Positions 1-9,157 of a stretch of 64,000 bases of DNA are shown in pieces. The DNA comes from Desulfobacteraceae bacterium (lineage in GTDB: Bacteria; Desulfobacterota; Desulfobacteria; Desulfobacterales; Desulfobacteraceae). Both the position numbers and the translations under genes were made by a program. Positions within the stretch are counted from its first letter, which is position 1. Every line of letters starts with the position of its first letter. Under the pieces are notes generated by a model that had not been told where the DNA came from, did no database searches, and saw nothing but the letters and a program-made list of their open reading frames with translations. The stretch is taken from the NCBI GenBank assembly GCA_024225635.1, contig JAAEMK010000272.1, positions 18,539 through 82,538 of the forward strand. Reading direction: 5' to 3'.

Positions 1-2001
1 GCCGGAGTAGACCGTTTTTTCCTTTGCCTTGACCTTGTCCTTGGTAATAAGGGTTCCCTTGATTTTGATATGGCTGCAGAGGACCTCCGAGGTGTTTACC
101 ACCCTGCCAGTAATGACAAAGAGGGTTCCGGCGGATGTGTTGGTCACAAATCGGCCGTTGACGCTCTTTTTTTCAGGGGCGAGCCGTATGGGCGCGGGCG
201 GCGGAGGCTGTGGCTTCAGATAGTCGCTCAAATAGGGAATTTTGATTGTTGAGAGGTAGGGGATCTCTATACCGTACATGAGGCAGGCACTGTAGCCTCC
301 CAGTGCTATAATGGCCAGTAATAGAATGATCAGCACGGGCTTTCCGATTTTTACGGGTTTCTTGAACTCCTCGTCAATACCGTAATCAATGGGCGGTGGC
401 GGCTCAATGGCTACCTCTTTCCTGGGTTCCGGCTCCTCGGCAGGGGGGGCTTGCTCCGGCTCCGGCTCTTGCGCTTGCTCCTCCACGGGGGGCGCAAGTT
501 CGAAAACCTCTTCCGTGTCCGCCTCCGGAACACCGGTGTCGGCGGGAAGATCCGGTTCCGGTTCTATTGCCTCTTCCTCCGGGACTTCCAATTTCAAGGG
601 TTCTTCCTGCTCTTCGGGTTCTATCAGCTCTTCCTGCTCTTCAAGCATCTCGTCAAACTCGGAGAGATCGATCTCTTCCTCTTCCTCCGGTTCGGCTGTC
701 TCTGCCGCAGCCGCAGGCTCGGTTATGTCGGGTTCCTGGGTGTCCATGTCCAGGTTCAGGTCCAGGTCCACGTCGAGTTCGAGGTTGAACTCCGTATCCC
801 CTTCCTTGGCTTCCTCTTCGTCAGGCCCTTCAAGGCTGGAGAGATCCAGATCGTCATCTTCCAGTTCGAATTCGAGCTCGTCATAGAGTTCAAGGTCGTC
901 ATCCCGTTCCGGTTCGGCCGGTTGGGTGTCGTCCCCGAGATCGAGTTCCAGGTCGAGATCCCCAGTTCCCGTCTCTTTTTCCGGTTCAAGCTCTTTGTCG
1001 GGTGCCGGGGCGGGCGGTTCCTCCTCGAGGTCGAACTCAAGTTCTTCCCCGAGATCGAGTTCCAGGTCGAGCTCCCCCGGTTCCGTCTCTTTTTCCGGTT
1101 CAAGCTCTTTGTCGGGTGCCGGGGCGGGCGGTTCCTCCTCGAGGTCGAACTCAAGGTCTTCCCCAAGGTCGAATTCCAGGTCGAGATCCCGGGGCTCCGG
1201 ATCTTCTTCAATTTCAAGGTCTTCGGCCGGCTCCGGGGCGGGCGGTTCCTCCTCGAGGTCGAACTCAAGTTCTTCCCCAAGGTCGAATTCCAGGTCGAGA
1301 TCCCGGGGCTCCGGCTCTTCTTCAATTTCAAGGTCTTCGGCCGGCTCCGGGAGGGCCGGTTCCTCTACGAGGTTTAGCTCAAGGTCGTCCCCGAGGTCGA
1401 ATTCCAGGTCGAGATCCCGGAGTTCCGGGTCTTCTTCAAGTTCAAGATCTTCGGCCGGTTCCTCCTCGAGGTTTAGCTCAAGGTCGTCCCCGAGGTCGAA
1501 TTCCAGATCGAGATCCCCGGCTTCCGGCTCTTCTTCAAGTTCAAGATCTTTGGCCGGTTCCGGGGCGGGCGGCTCCTCCTCGAGATCGAGTTCCAGGTCG
1601 TCACCGAGGTCGAATTCCAGGTCAAGGTCCCCCGGTTCAGGCTCTTCTTCAAGGTCAAGGTGTTCGGGGGCTTCCGGGACGGCAGGTTTCTCCTCAAGTT
1701 CCGATTTAAGGTCGTCCTCGAGGTCAAGCTCGCCCGGTTCCAGCTCTTCTTTCAAGTCATCATCGAGCCGGAACTCTTCCAGTTCCTCGGTTTCATCAAG
1801 GTCTTTTTCAAGCCCGAGATCCTCGGGCTCAATGGCCTTGTCAATGTCATCACCAAGATCAAGGGGTTTGATGGAAGGGGCGGGGGGGTAGGCCGTGAAC
1901 ACATGTTTGCACTGGCTGCAGCGAACCTTGGACCCTTCTTTTTGTAGAAGGGATTCATCAAGATTGAACCGTATTGAGCACTTTTCACATGTGATAATCA
2001 T
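1..2001 (-). CDS. Zinc-ribbon / DUF3426 membrane protein with acidic tandem repeats (C-terminus beyond window)
   Basis: The reading frame is open from the ATG at 2001 to the window edge (667 codons, no stop). The N-terminus is an MJ0042-type zinc ribbon with pairs C5xxC8 and C28xxC31 and the sequence RCSQCKHVF. Next come about 480 residues that are extremely rich in Glu, Asp, Leu and Pro, built largely from a 38-residue repeat. One hydrophobic segment follows (about 300-350 on the + strand), and the protein then enters a DUF3426-like extracytoplasmic domain (ITGRVVNTS, KGTLITKDK). The gene lies 17 bp after hpt and is probably cotranscribed with cbpA and hpt. Such proteins are membrane anchored with a cytosolic zinc ribbon; their function is unknown. 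The length of the acidic spacer is unusual for the family. Confidence 0.85.
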   Translation of the reverse strand, partial: MIITCEKCSIRFNLDESLLQKEGSKVRCSQCKHVFTAYPPAPSIKPLDLGDDIDKAIEPEDLGLEKDLDETEELEEFRLDDDLKEELEPGELDLEDDLKSELEEKPAVPEAPEHLDLEEEPEPGDLDLEFDLGDDLELDLEEEPPAPEPAKDLELEEEPEAGDLDLEFDLGDDLELNLEEEPAEDLELEEDPELRDLDLEFDLGDDLELNLVEEPALPEPAEDLEIEEEPEPRDLDLEFDLGEELEFDLEEEPPAPEPAEDLEIEEDPEPRDLDLEFDLGEDLEFDLEEEPPAPAPDKELEPEKETEPGELDLELDLGEELEFDLEEEPPAPAPDKELEPEKETGTGDLDLELDLGDDTQPAEPERDDDLELYDELEFELEDDDLDLSSLEGPDEEEAKEGDTEFNLELDVDLDLNLDMDTQEPDITEPAAAAETAEPEEEEEIDLSEFDEMLEEQEELIEPEEQEEPLKLEVPEEEAIEPEPDLPADTGVPEADTEEVFELAPPVEEQAQEPEPEQAPPAEEPEPRKEVAIEPPPPIDYGIDEEFKKPVKIGKPVLIILLLAIIALGGYSACLMYGIEIPYLSTIKIPYLSDYLKPQPPPPAPIRLAPEKKSVNGRFVTNTSAGTLFVITGRVVNTSEVLCSHIKIKGTLITKDKVKAKEKTVYSG
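930..1690 (-). repeat. 114-bp (38-codon) tandem repeat encoding acidic modules
   Basis: An anchor that reads ctcctcgag, or a close variant, occurs at 1021, 1135, 1249, 1363, 1462 and 1576. The spacing is 114 bp except for one 99-bp unit. On the minus strand each unit encodes a module such as LDLEFDLGEELEFDLEEE followed by PPAPEPAEDLEIEEE-type sequence. The units at 1135-1363 are nearly identical in DNA, which indicates recent duplication or gene conversion. The edges are degenerate, so the limits are approximate. Confidence 0.85.
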
Positions 2002-2018
2002 GGTTTTCCCCTTGTTTG

Positions 2019-2534
2019 CTATAGTTTCAGATCAAATATTGCTGGAAGATTCCTGTAGAGTTCGTTGTAGTCAAGTCCGTAGCCGACAATGAATCCTTTT
2101 TCAAGTGTGAAACATGAGTACGTCACATCGATTTCTGTTTCCCGGCGTTCATGCTTGTTGATCAGGGTGCATATTTTTACGGAAGCGGGGTTCAGGGTCT
2201 TGATATATTCCAGGAGCGCAGAAAGTGTGTTTCCCGTATCAACAATGTCTTCAACCAGCAGCACATCCTTGCCTTCAAGGTCTATGTCGGGTTTTTTGGT
2301 GAATGTCATCTCTCTTGTTGACGTTGTGCCGGAATAGCTGGAGACACCGATCAGGTCTATCTCATGGTCGATGGTGATTGCTCTTGTCAGGTCGGCAAGA
2401 AAAACAAAGGCACCTTTGAGGACACCTGCAAGCACAAGATTCTTACCTTCGTAATCACTTGATATCCGGTGTCCTGTCTCTTTTACCTGGGTTCGTATCT
2501 CCTCTTCGGAGATCATGGGGATAAGTTGTGTCAT
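2019..2534 (-). CDS. hpt: Hypoxanthine phosphoribosyltransferase
   Basis: The product has 171 residues, typical for bacterial Hpt. It carries the PRPP-binding loop VLLVEDIVDTGNTL and the N-terminal GVLKGAFVFLADL segment of type I phosphoribosyltransferases. The C-terminal FIVGYGLDYNELYRNLP matches the conserved purine-binding end of HGPRT. It salvages hypoxanthine or guanine with PRPP to IMP or GMP in the cytosol. It starts 8 bp after the stop of cbpA, and the zinc-ribbon gene follows after 17 bp, so the three probably share a transcript. No clear Shine-Dalgarno sequence is visible, which fits translational coupling. Confidence 0.95.
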   Translation of the reverse strand: MTQLIPMISEEEIRTQVKETGHRISSDYEGKNLVLAGVLKGAFVFLADLTRAITIDHEIDLIGVSSYSGTTSTREMTFTKKPDIDLEGKDVLLVEDIVDTGNTLSALLEYIKTLNPASVKICTLINKHERRETEIDVTYSCFTLEKGFIVGYGLDYNELYRNLPAIFDLKL

Positions 2535-2542
2535 AAAATGAT

Positions 2543-3457
2543 TTATAATCCGGTTTGAGCCATTTTTTCAACTAATTTTTTCTGGGCGTCATCGAGCTTC
2601 CCGGGCATGTTGACCTGAATTTCGACAAAGAGATCACCGCAGCCCCCTCCGTTTATAAGGGGAATGCCCTGGTCTGCAAGACGCATTTTTGCCTTGTGCC
2701 TCGTTCCCTGGGGGACGTTGAGGCTGATGTTTTTTCCCCGTGGGGTTCTGATTTCTATCTTTGTTCCCAGAAGTGCCTGGGTCAGCTTGATCTCCTTTGT
2801 CGTGTGAACATCGTTGCCGTCGATTCTAAATCCCGGTGTGGGCATGGGTCTTGACTTGATGAACAGATCTCCCTGCTGGCCGCCGTATGGGCTGGCCTCA
2901 CCCTTGCCGGCAACCCGTATCTTTTTGCCCTGGATCATGCCTTTGGGAATCTTGACATTAATGGTGTCGGTGGTGTTGCCGCGGTTGATGGTGATGGTCT
3001 TGCTGGTACCCGTGATCATCTCTTCCAGGGTCAGGGCTGCTTCGTACTCGAGATCGCTTCCCTTCATCTGCCGGGGCCTGGCCTGGCGGCCTCCCATGCC
3101 CTGGCCAAACGGGCTGCCGCCCATTCCTCCCCGGCCGCCAAAGCCCCTGCTGCCGCCGCCGCCAAAGCCGAACTCCTTGAGGATGTCGCCGATGTCGAAG
3201 TTGCTGAAAATATCCTCCTGGGAGAATCGCTGCTGGAAATCCGCAGACCCGTAAGTGTCGTACTGGCGGCGTTTCTCCTTGTCGCTCAATACGGCATAGG
3301 CTTCGCTGATCTCTTTGAATTTGGCCTCAAAGGCCTTGTTGCCGTTGGCCTTGTCAGGGTGGTATTTGAGGGCTAATTTTCGGTAGGCTTTTTTTATTTC
3401 AGCGTCTGAGGCCGTTTTCTCGACCCCGAGGATTTTATAGTAGTCGGTTTCTGGCAT
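2543..3457 (-). CDS. cbpA: DnaJ-class co-chaperone, CbpA type
   Basis: This 304-residue J-domain protein has the HPD motif (KYHPDKANG) near residue 33. A Gly/Phe-rich linker ([15 protein letters not shown]) follows, then the two C-terminal substrate-binding domains. The zinc-finger repeats of DnaJ are absent, which makes it a type II DnaJ of the CbpA kind. Such proteins stimulate DnaK ATPase and deliver unfolded clients. A possible AAAGGA ribosome binding site precedes the start at about 11 nt. It is the first gene of a likely cbpA-hpt-zinc-ribbon operon. No dnaK or cbpM is present in the window. Confidence 0.9.
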   Translation of the reverse strand: MPETDYYKILGVEKTASDAEIKKAYRKLALKYHPDKANGNKAFEAKFKEISEAYAVLSDKEKRRQYDTYGSADFQQRFSQEDIFSNFDIGDILKEFGFGGGGSRGFGGRGGMGGSPFGQGMGGRQARPRQMKGSDLEYEAALTLEEMITGTSKTITINRGNTTDTINVKIPKGMIQGKKIRVAGKGEASPYGGQQGDLFIKSRPMPTPGFRIDGNDVHTTKEIKLTQALLGTKIEIRTPRGKNISLNVPQGTRHKAKMRLADQGIPLINGGGCGDLFVEIQVNMPGKLDDAQKKLVEKMAQTGL

Positions 3458-3532
3458 TATATCGTTGTTCCTTTGTTAAAATTCGTGTCCCGGTATTTCA
3501 TGGTATAAAAAATAACTAACATCCCATCAAAG

Positions 3533-5416
3533 TCAAGTGGCGGACTTGCGCTCCAGGGCCGTTATGGCCACCATGATCACGGACAGGGCGGCGGGGGTCA
3601 TGCCGTCGATTCTCGACGCCTGGCCCAGGGATTCGGGCATCACATTGGCAAGCTTTTCCTTCAGCTCGTTGGAGAGCCCGTGGATGGTTCGAAAGTCCAT
3701 GCTTTTCGGGATCCTGATTCTTTCCATGTCCTTGAACTTCTTGATTTCGTTGAGCTGGCGGGCGATATACCCCTCGTACTTGACTTCGATCTCCACCTGC
3801 TGCCGTATCCTCGGTGATACCGGGGGCTCTGCCGGGGCAAAACGCTCCACGGCCGAGTAGCCGATACCGGCGCGCTTGAGCATCTGGTCAAGCTTGAGCC
3901 CGGTGGTGATGGGGGGGGAACCGGCAGCGCCGAGCCAGTCGTTGGTATGGGTGCCGGGTTTGACGATAACGGTTCGTATCCTTGAGATCTCGCTTTCGGT
4001 GCCGGCCTTGATTTCCCGGGCCCGGGCAAGGGTATCATCGTCCACCAGGCCGAGTTCATGTCCTTTTTCGGCAAGCCTCAGGTCCGCATTGTCTTCCCTG
4101 AGCATCAGCCTGTACTCGGCCCGGGAGGTGAACATCCGGTAAGGTTCCCTTGTTCCCCTGGTTACGAGATCGTCGATCATTACACCCATGTATGCTTCCG
4201 AGCGGTCCAGGATGAACGGCTTGCGCTTCTGGATCATGCAGGCTGCGTTGATTCCCGCCCACATTCCCTGGGCGGCAGCCTCCTCATAGCCCGAGGTGCC
4301 GTTGATCTGGCCGGCCAGGTAGAGGCCATTGAGGCGTTTTGTCTCCAGGGTCGGATTGAGCTCCAGGGGATTGATGTAGTCATATTCGATGGCATAGCCG
4401 GGCCGCATGATCTCGGCCTGCTCCAGTCCTTTGACCGACCGGACGAAATCGATCTGGATATCCACGGGAAGGGAGTTTCCAAGGCCCGAGGCGTAGATCT
4501 CCTCGGTGTCGATTCCTTCGTGCTCGAGGATGATCTGGTGCTGCTCCCGGTCCGGGAACTTGACGATCTTGTCCTCAAAGGAAGGGCAGTACCGGGCTGA
4601 TTGGCCGATGATGCTGCCGCCGTAGAGGGCGGAGTGTTTCAGGTTGCGCTTTACAAGGTCGTGGGCCTGTTTGCTGGTGTGCCCGATATAACTCGGCAGC
4701 ATGGGGCGTGTGACCTCTCCGGTGGAATAGGAAAAGGGGGTCGGATCCGGGTCGGAATCCTGGTTGGCAAATTGGGAAAAATCGATGGTTGCCCGGGCAA
4801 GCCTCGGCGGGGTGCCGGTCTTCATTCTGCCCAGGGTAAAACCCGCCTTGGCAAGGGAGGCTGCAAGGCCGATGGAAGCAAACTCCCCGGCCCTTCCCGC
4901 ATCGATCCTGGAGGAGCCGATGTGAACCACGCCCTTGAGAAAGGTGCCCGTGGCAAGGACCACCGCGTCTGCTGAATACCCGAATCCGGTGGCTTCGACG
5001 ATTCCAACGACCCGGTTGTTCTCAATGACCAGCTCTTCCACCATCATCTGCTTGAAATCGAGCCCGGAAGTGGTTTCTATGATCGTTTTCATGGCCCGGT
5101 GGTAGCGCAGCTTATCGTTCTGGGTCCGGGTCGAGTGGACGGCCGGGCCTTTTCGCGTGTTCAGGGTGCGGTACTGGATGGCCGAGGCATCCGAAACCTT
5201 GGCCATATAGCCGCCCAGGGCATCAATCTCCTTGACAAGCTGGCCCTTTGCCATGCCCCCGATGGAGGGGCTGCAGGGCATGGCCGCCACCTTGTCGAGA
5301 TCGATGGCGGCAAGCAGGGTCCGACAGCCCATGTTGGCTGCGGCAAGGGCCGCTTCGCATCCGGCATGGCCTGCTCCTACAACAATGACATCATATTTTT
5401 TTCTGTAAAATTTCAT
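3533..5416 (-). CDS. mnmG: tRNA uridine-5-carboxymethylaminomethyl modification enzyme MnmG (GidA)
   Basis: The 627-residue product has the GidA N-terminal FAD Rossmann motif [14 protein letters not shown], then [21 protein letters not shown]. Signature segments [30 protein letters not shown] and [18 protein letters not shown] follow. With MnmE it installs the cmnm5 group at the wobble uridine of several tRNAs, using methylenetetrahydrofolate and FAD. The length matches the family (about 620-630). No mnmE is seen nearby. It is followed by a gap of 75 bp before cbpA and is divergent from the radical SAM gene at 5495. Confidence 0.97.
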   Translation of the reverse strand: MKFYRKKYDVIVVGAGHAGCEAALAAANMGCRTLLAAIDLDKVAAMPCSPSIGGMAKGQLVKEIDALGGYMAKVSDASAIQYRTLNTRKGPAVHSTRTQNDKLRYHRAMKTIIETTSGLDFKQMMVEELVIENNRVVGIVEATGFGYSADAVVLATGTFLKGVVHIGSSRIDAGRAGEFASIGLAASLAKAGFTLGRMKTGTPPRLARATIDFSQFANQDSDPDPTPFSYSTGEVTRPMLPSYIGHTSKQAHDLVKRNLKHSALYGGSIIGQSARYCPSFEDKIVKFPDREQHQIILEHEGIDTEEIYASGLGNSLPVDIQIDFVRSVKGLEQAEIMRPGYAIEYDYINPLELNPTLETKRLNGLYLAGQINGTSGYEEAAAQGMWAGINAACMIQKRKPFILDRSEAYMGVMIDDLVTRGTREPYRMFTSRAEYRLMLREDNADLRLAEKGHELGLVDDDTLARAREIKAGTESEISRIRTVIVKPGTHTNDWLGAAGSPPITTGLKLDQMLKRAGIGYSAVERFAPAEPPVSPRIRQQVEIEVKYEGYIARQLNEIKKFKDMERIRIPKSMDFRTIHGLSNELKEKLANVMPESLGQASRIDGMTPAALSVIMVAITALERKSAT

Positions 5417-5494
5417 GGGAATGTAATATATATCCGGTTTCCGTCCGGGTCAAGACAAGAAGAGCGCGGGCGATAACAAGGGGAAGATTTTTAG

Positions 5495-6415
5495 ATGAGC
5501 ATCAAGCGGCGCTATTCAGACTATAACGGCTATCTTCGGTCGATCTTCGGCCAGCGGGTTCAGAAGATTACCGTGGATACGGGACTGGGATGTCCCAACC
5601 GGGACGGAACCATTGCCTCGGGGGGATGTATATACTGTAACTCCAAGGGATCCGGTTCCGGACTCTTCAGCAAGGGACTGTCCATCAATGAGCAGATTGA
5701 GAGGGGCAGAAGGGCCATGATACGGCGCTACAAGGCGAGCAAGTTCCTTGTCTACTTCCAGTCCTATACCAACACCTATACCAGTTGTGCCAACATGAAA
5801 CGGATGTATGACGAGGCCCTTTCGGTACCCGGAATGGTCGGCATGGCCATCGGCACCCGGCCCGACTGTGTTGATGATGAAAAACTGGACCTCATTGCCT
5901 CCTATGCCTCGGAATATCTTGTCTGGGTGGAGTACGGGCTGCAGTCGGTCCACGATTCAACCCTGAAACGGATCAACCGGGGCCACGATTTTGAATGTTT
6001 CAAGCAGGCGGCTGCCATGACCCGGGAAAGGGGCGTCAATGTATGCGCCCATGTGATCCTGGGGCTGCCCGGGGAGGACCGCGCCATGATGCTTGAAACG
6101 GCAAAGGTGCTGGGCGATCTTGGCATCGACGGGGTCAAGCTTCATCTCCTCTATGTCGTCAAGGGCACCCCCCTCGAGGAGATGTGGAAAAGGGGAGAAT
6201 ACCGCTGCCTTGAACAACGGGAGTATGTGGATATCCTGTGTGATTTCCTGGAGCTTCTTCCCAAAGAGGTGATCATCCAGCGTGTTACAGGGGATCCGCA
6301 CCCTGAAGAGCTTGCGGCGCCTGCATGGTCCGTGGAGAGAAATGAAACCTTTAAGATGATCCAGGATACCATGGTGGCAAGGGACTCGTTCCAGGGCAAA
6401 CTGTTTTCAAAATAG
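5495..6415 (+). CDS. Radical SAM protein, YhcC / TIGR01212 family
   Basis: The product has 306 residues. The cluster-binding motif is the extended form CPNRDGTIASGGCIYC, which is typical of the YhcC-type family rather than plain CxxxCxxC. YFQSYTNTYTS and VEYGLQS are also family hallmarks, as is HVILGLPGEDRAMMLETA. An AAGGGGAAG ribosome binding site precedes the ATG. It should bind one [4Fe-4S] cluster and S-adenosylmethionine in the cytosol. The biochemical role of this family is not established, and the neighbours do not help: the gene stands alone between divergent mnmG and a convergent solute-binding protein. Confidence 0.85.
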   Translation: MSIKRRYSDYNGYLRSIFGQRVQKITVDTGLGCPNRDGTIASGGCIYCNSKGSGSGLFSKGLSINEQIERGRRAMIRRYKASKFLVYFQSYTNTYTSCANMKRMYDEALSVPGMVGMAIGTRPDCVDDEKLDLIASYASEYLVWVEYGLQSVHDSTLKRINRGHDFECFKQAAAMTRERGVNVCAHVILGLPGEDRAMMLETAKVLGDLGIDGVKLHLLYVVKGTPLEEMWKRGEYRCLEQREYVDILCDFLELLPKEVIIQRVTGDPHPEELAAPAWSVERNETFKMIQDTMVARDSFQGKLFSK

Positions 6416-6422
6416 GCCGCCC

Positions 6423-7247
6423 CTAATCCGGGCACGAAATTGCGGCAAGCGTCTCCCTGACCAGCCGGTGGATCTCTCCGCTCTCCTGCATGGATTTGAT
6501 GATGGTGTTCAACTGTTGCTTGAAATCTTTCTTGTAGAAAAAGCGTCCCCCGTTTCTGTTGGTGAATCCGAGAAAGCCGTGTTGAATGGAAATGGTGGGG
6601 CCCTTAATAATGGGCAGGTGGCCCTTTGCCGGATCATATATACCGCATTTACGCAGTTTGGCTAATTCCCAGAGGATGGAGTGGTTGTCGTTGACATAGA
6701 CATCGATGCGTCCCGTGGCAAGTTTCAGGAGGTTCTGCCGGTTACCCTTTGCCTCTTCGACCTGGATGGTCCCGGCCTTGACCGCCAGGACATAGGCGGG
6801 GTCCTTTGAAATCACAAACCCGCGGTTTTTCCCTATCCGCAGGCCCAGGAAGTCCCGGGGCCATTGGGATAGACCCCGCTGTCCGGTGACCCTGGGGGTG
6901 GTAAAGGCGGTGAGCCGTTCCTCCAGGATCGGGACGGAATAGTCCATGTAAGGCCTCTTGCCGGGATGGAAGTAGGGCGGGTAGATGGCAAATCCCTTGC
7001 CGGTCTCCAGCATATTGAGCCCCCGTTTCCAGGGAACGGCCTTGATGGTGACGGTGTAGCCGGTCATGCGGTCAAATGCCCGGGTCAGAATCCGGGTGTA
7101 GATTCCCTTGATCCGGTTCTTTTCCTGGTAACTGTAAGGGGGGTAGCTTTCATCGCAATATACGGTGACGTTGACCCGGGCGTGGAGTTGGCCCGTGAAG
7201 AGAATCAGTGTCAGCGTCAGTATCCAGTATCTGAAATGTTTCATCAA
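6423..7247 (-). CDS. Periplasmic solute-binding protein, SBP_bac_3 type
   Basis: The 274-residue protein has an N-terminal signal peptide (hydrophobic residues about 5-20, cut probably after LHA). The mature part begins VTVYCDESYPPYSY and shows the type II periplasmic binding fold typical of amino-acid ABC receptors (GIYTRILTRAFDRMTGY, YSVPILEERLTAF, GRIDVYVNDNHSIL). No permease or ATPase gene is adjacent. It may therefore be an orphan receptor, possibly working with a sensor kinase encoded elsewhere. The ligand cannot be inferred. It ends 7 bp from the convergent radical SAM gene. Confidence 0.8.
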   Translation of the reverse strand: MMKHFRYWILTLTLILFTGQLHARVNVTVYCDESYPPYSYQEKNRIKGIYTRILTRAFDRMTGYTVTIKAVPWKRGLNMLETGKGFAIYPPYFHPGKRPYMDYSVPILEERLTAFTTPRVTGQRGLSQWPRDFLGLRIGKNRGFVISKDPAYVLAVKAGTIQVEEAKGNRQNLLKLATGRIDVYVNDNHSILWELAKLRKCGIYDPAKGHLPIIKGPTISIQHGFLGFTNRNGGRFFYKKDFKQQLNTIIKSMQESGEIHRLVRETLAAISCPD

Positions 7248-7380
7248 TTATCCGGTGCCATGGGGTTGCGGCCGGTTAAATATCTCCCCTGCCGATTTAT
7301 TCTTCCTGAAAAAATAAGCTTTTATAAACTTATTATGGGGCCGGGAGTGTGTCAAACACAAAATTCGATGCGCATTTGCG

Positions 7381-7403
7381 GAACCGGCAGGGGATGCCGG
7401 TTC
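7381..7403 (-). terminator. Hairpin downstream of apbE
   Basis: Perfect 8-bp arms (GAACCGGC and GCCGGTTC) flank a 7-nt loop. The hairpin lies 21 bp past the apbE stop. The T-tract after it on the minus strand is weak and delayed (AATTTTG), so termination is probable but not certain. Confidence 0.5.
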
Positions 7404-7424
7404 GCTACCGGAAAAATGGAGAGC

Positions 7425-8459
7425 TTAATGATTGGGAAAATGGTCCGAGGTCCAGTCCTGGAAGGCGCCGTCTGCTTTTCTGACAACGATGAGGCATTCC
7501 ACCGTGTCGAGGCTGTTGACGATCCGGATGCCCTTTTCCGGGGGCATCACCATCAGTGCGGTGGCCAGCCCGTCCGCAAAGGTGCAGTCCGCTGCAATGA
7601 CCGAGGCGCTCACCACCCCTGTGTCAACCGGATATCCGGTGGTGGGATCGATGATGTGGGAGTAGGACTTGTTGTCGATGGTGACAAAGTTCCGGTAATC
7701 TCCGCTGGTGGCAAGGGCCTTGTCCCTGAGCCGGATCGACCGGTAGAGGCTGCGGACGGAGGAGCCTTTTTCCGGTCGTGAGATCCCCACGGTCCAGGGC
7801 AGGTTGCCGGGCTTGGCGCCCCTGGCAAATACCTCTCCTCCGATTTCAACGATAAAACTGTCGAAGCCGGACTCTTCAATCAGCCGGGCCACGGCATCGA
7901 CCCCGAACCCCTTGGCTATGGAGCCAAGATCCAGTGTGACCCGGGTCTCTTTTTTCTGAAGGGCGTTGTCAAGGATGTCGATCTTGTGAAATCCGGTCTG
8001 TTTCAACAGGGCGGTGATCTCTCCCGGGGCCGGCAGTGTGGTGCGCGCCTCCTTTGTGCCAAAGCCCCAGAAGTCCACCAGGGGTTTCAGGGTGCCGTCC
8101 CAGGCGCCGCAGGTCAAATCGTACAGGCGGCTTGCCTGGCCAATGACCAGGGCAAAATCAGGGGATATGGTGAACCGTACATTCTTTTCGGACCTGTTGA
8201 ACCGTGAAAGTTCACTTGTGGGTGAGAACATGGACATGCTCTGGTTGACCATGGCAAGCCTTGAGTCGATGCGCTTTTTCAACAGGCCGGCGTCAACGCT
8301 CCGGTCCCCCATCACCGTGACGGAATAGGTGGTTCCCATGGTAAAGCCGGTGATCCGGTGCTTTTGAAGGGAACCGGCCTTGGCGGAAGCTTCGACCGTA
8401 AGAAGGGGAAAGGCAGACAGAAAAACAAGGGTAAGCAGGAATTTTTTTAAGTGGGTCAT
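7425..8459 (-). CDS. apbE: FAD:protein FMN transferase ApbE
   Basis: The 344-residue product has a signal peptide (hydrophobic 6-20, ending near EASA). Family motifs follow: FTMGTTYSVTV, GAWDGTLKPLVDFWGFG, VTLDLGSIAKGFGVDAVARL and the cofactor-site segment HIIDPTTGYPVDTG. ApbE splits FAD and transfers FMN to a threonine hydroxyl in exported loops of RnfG and RnfD. Its place directly after the rnf operon fits that role, since both partners are encoded at 12477-14034. A hairpin at 8498-8529 separates it from the upstream gene, so it may be expressed partly independently of the rnf genes. Confidence 0.93.
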   Translation of the reverse strand: MTHLKKFLLTLVFLSAFPLLTVEASAKAGSLQKHRITGFTMGTTYSVTVMGDRSVDAGLLKKRIDSRLAMVNQSMSMFSPTSELSRFNRSEKNVRFTISPDFALVIGQASRLYDLTCGAWDGTLKPLVDFWGFGTKEARTTLPAPGEITALLKQTGFHKIDILDNALQKKETRVTLDLGSIAKGFGVDAVARLIEESGFDSFIVEIGGEVFARGAKPGNLPWTVGISRPEKGSSVRSLYRSIRLRDKALATSGDYRNFVTIDNKSYSHIIDPTTGYPVDTGVVSASVIAADCTFADGLATALMVMPPEKGIRIVNSLDTVECLIVVRKADGAFQDWTSDHFPNH

Positions 8460-8497
8460 GAAATCTTCTATCTTTGTTACAGGTCCATAAATAAGGA

Positions 8498-8529
8498 GGC
8501 AGAGAACCTGAAAGAACAGGTCCTCTGCC
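8498..8529 (-). terminator. Hairpin between the CNBD gene and apbE
   Basis: Arms at 8498-8510 and 8517-8529 are complementary except for one mismatch, with a 6-nt loop. On the minus strand the hairpin lies between the CNBD gene stop (8633) and the apbE start (8459). It is followed by TCCTTATTTAT, which is not a clean T-run. It may act as an attenuator that lowers apbE expression or as an RNA-stabilising structure. Confidence 0.5.
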
Positions 8530-8632
8530 TTGATTTGCCGATACGTTTTATAGTTCCCCGCATTTGAACGGAGCCTGGCTCCTGTTTACAGGCAAGCAGG
8601 CGTAAATTCAAGTGCGAACATCCATAGACGTG

Positions 8633-9130
8633 TTACCAGGAGTTCATCATTTCGATGCCCATGAACTTGACAACCTGGTCCTGGAATTGTTTCATGCGGA
8701 AACCAACCACCTGGAGCAAATATTTCATCAGCTTGTGGCCGATGGCGGTGTCGCTCTCCATGAGGTTGGTAAGCGCGGTTCTGTTGATCTTTATGATGGT
8801 GCACTTCCTTGAGGTGCAAAAGGCGGACAGCCGCATCTTATAGGGAGGTATGAAGCATGACCAGCCGAAAACCTGGGATTCCGGAACCACATGGTCATGG
8901 GAACTGATGGTGGATTCGTCCGTGGGACGCTTTGCCACGGGCATCTCGAATCTCAGGTCTACCTTTCCCTGGGTCACGATCCACATGTGCCTTGCGGGCT
9001 CACCCTCGGCAAACAGCCGTTCATCCCTCTGAAACTCCTCTTCGGAGCAGAGTTCCTGAATTTTTACCAGCTCTTCGTCGGTAAGTTCTTTAAAGATCTC
9101 AAGGCTTTCGAGTGTTTCAAGACTTGTCAT
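8633..9130 (-). CDS. Cyclic-nucleotide-binding-domain protein in the rnf operon
   Basis: This 165-residue protein is almost entirely a cNMP-binding (CRP-type beta-roll) domain: IFKELTDEELVKIQELC, FAEGEPARHMWIVTQGKVDLRF, then a C-terminal helix. There is no helix-turn-helix, so it is not a DNA-binding regulator on its own. A strong ribosome binding site (AAAAGGAGG) precedes the ATG, which lies 27 bp after rnfB. The position between rnfB and apbE suggests a cytosolic accessory or regulatory protein for the Rnf complex. The phosphate-binding cassette is not canonical, so the ligand is uncertain and may not be a cyclic nucleotide. Confidence 0.8.
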   Translation of the reverse strand: MTSLETLESLEIFKELTDEELVKIQELCSEEEFQRDERLFAEGEPARHMWIVTQGKVDLRFEMPVAKRPTDESTISSHDHVVPESQVFGWSCFIPPYKMRLSAFCTSRKCTIIKINRTALTNLMESDTAIGHKLMKYLLQVVGFRMKQFQDQVVKFMGIEMMNSW

Positions 9131-9157
9131 GGTGTTACCTCCTTTTGAAAACAGCTG

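Noticed and set aside
930-1690. Regularly spaced repeats that could suggest a CRISPR array
   Set aside because: The units are contiguous, in frame and coding, with no unique spacers and no cas genes.
389-1891. Long Ser-rich and hydrophobic open frames on the + strand
   Set aside because: They are antisense shadows of the acidic repeats: codons for Glu, Asp and Leu read backwards give Ser, Arg, Val and Phe. They have no ribosome site and no known fold.
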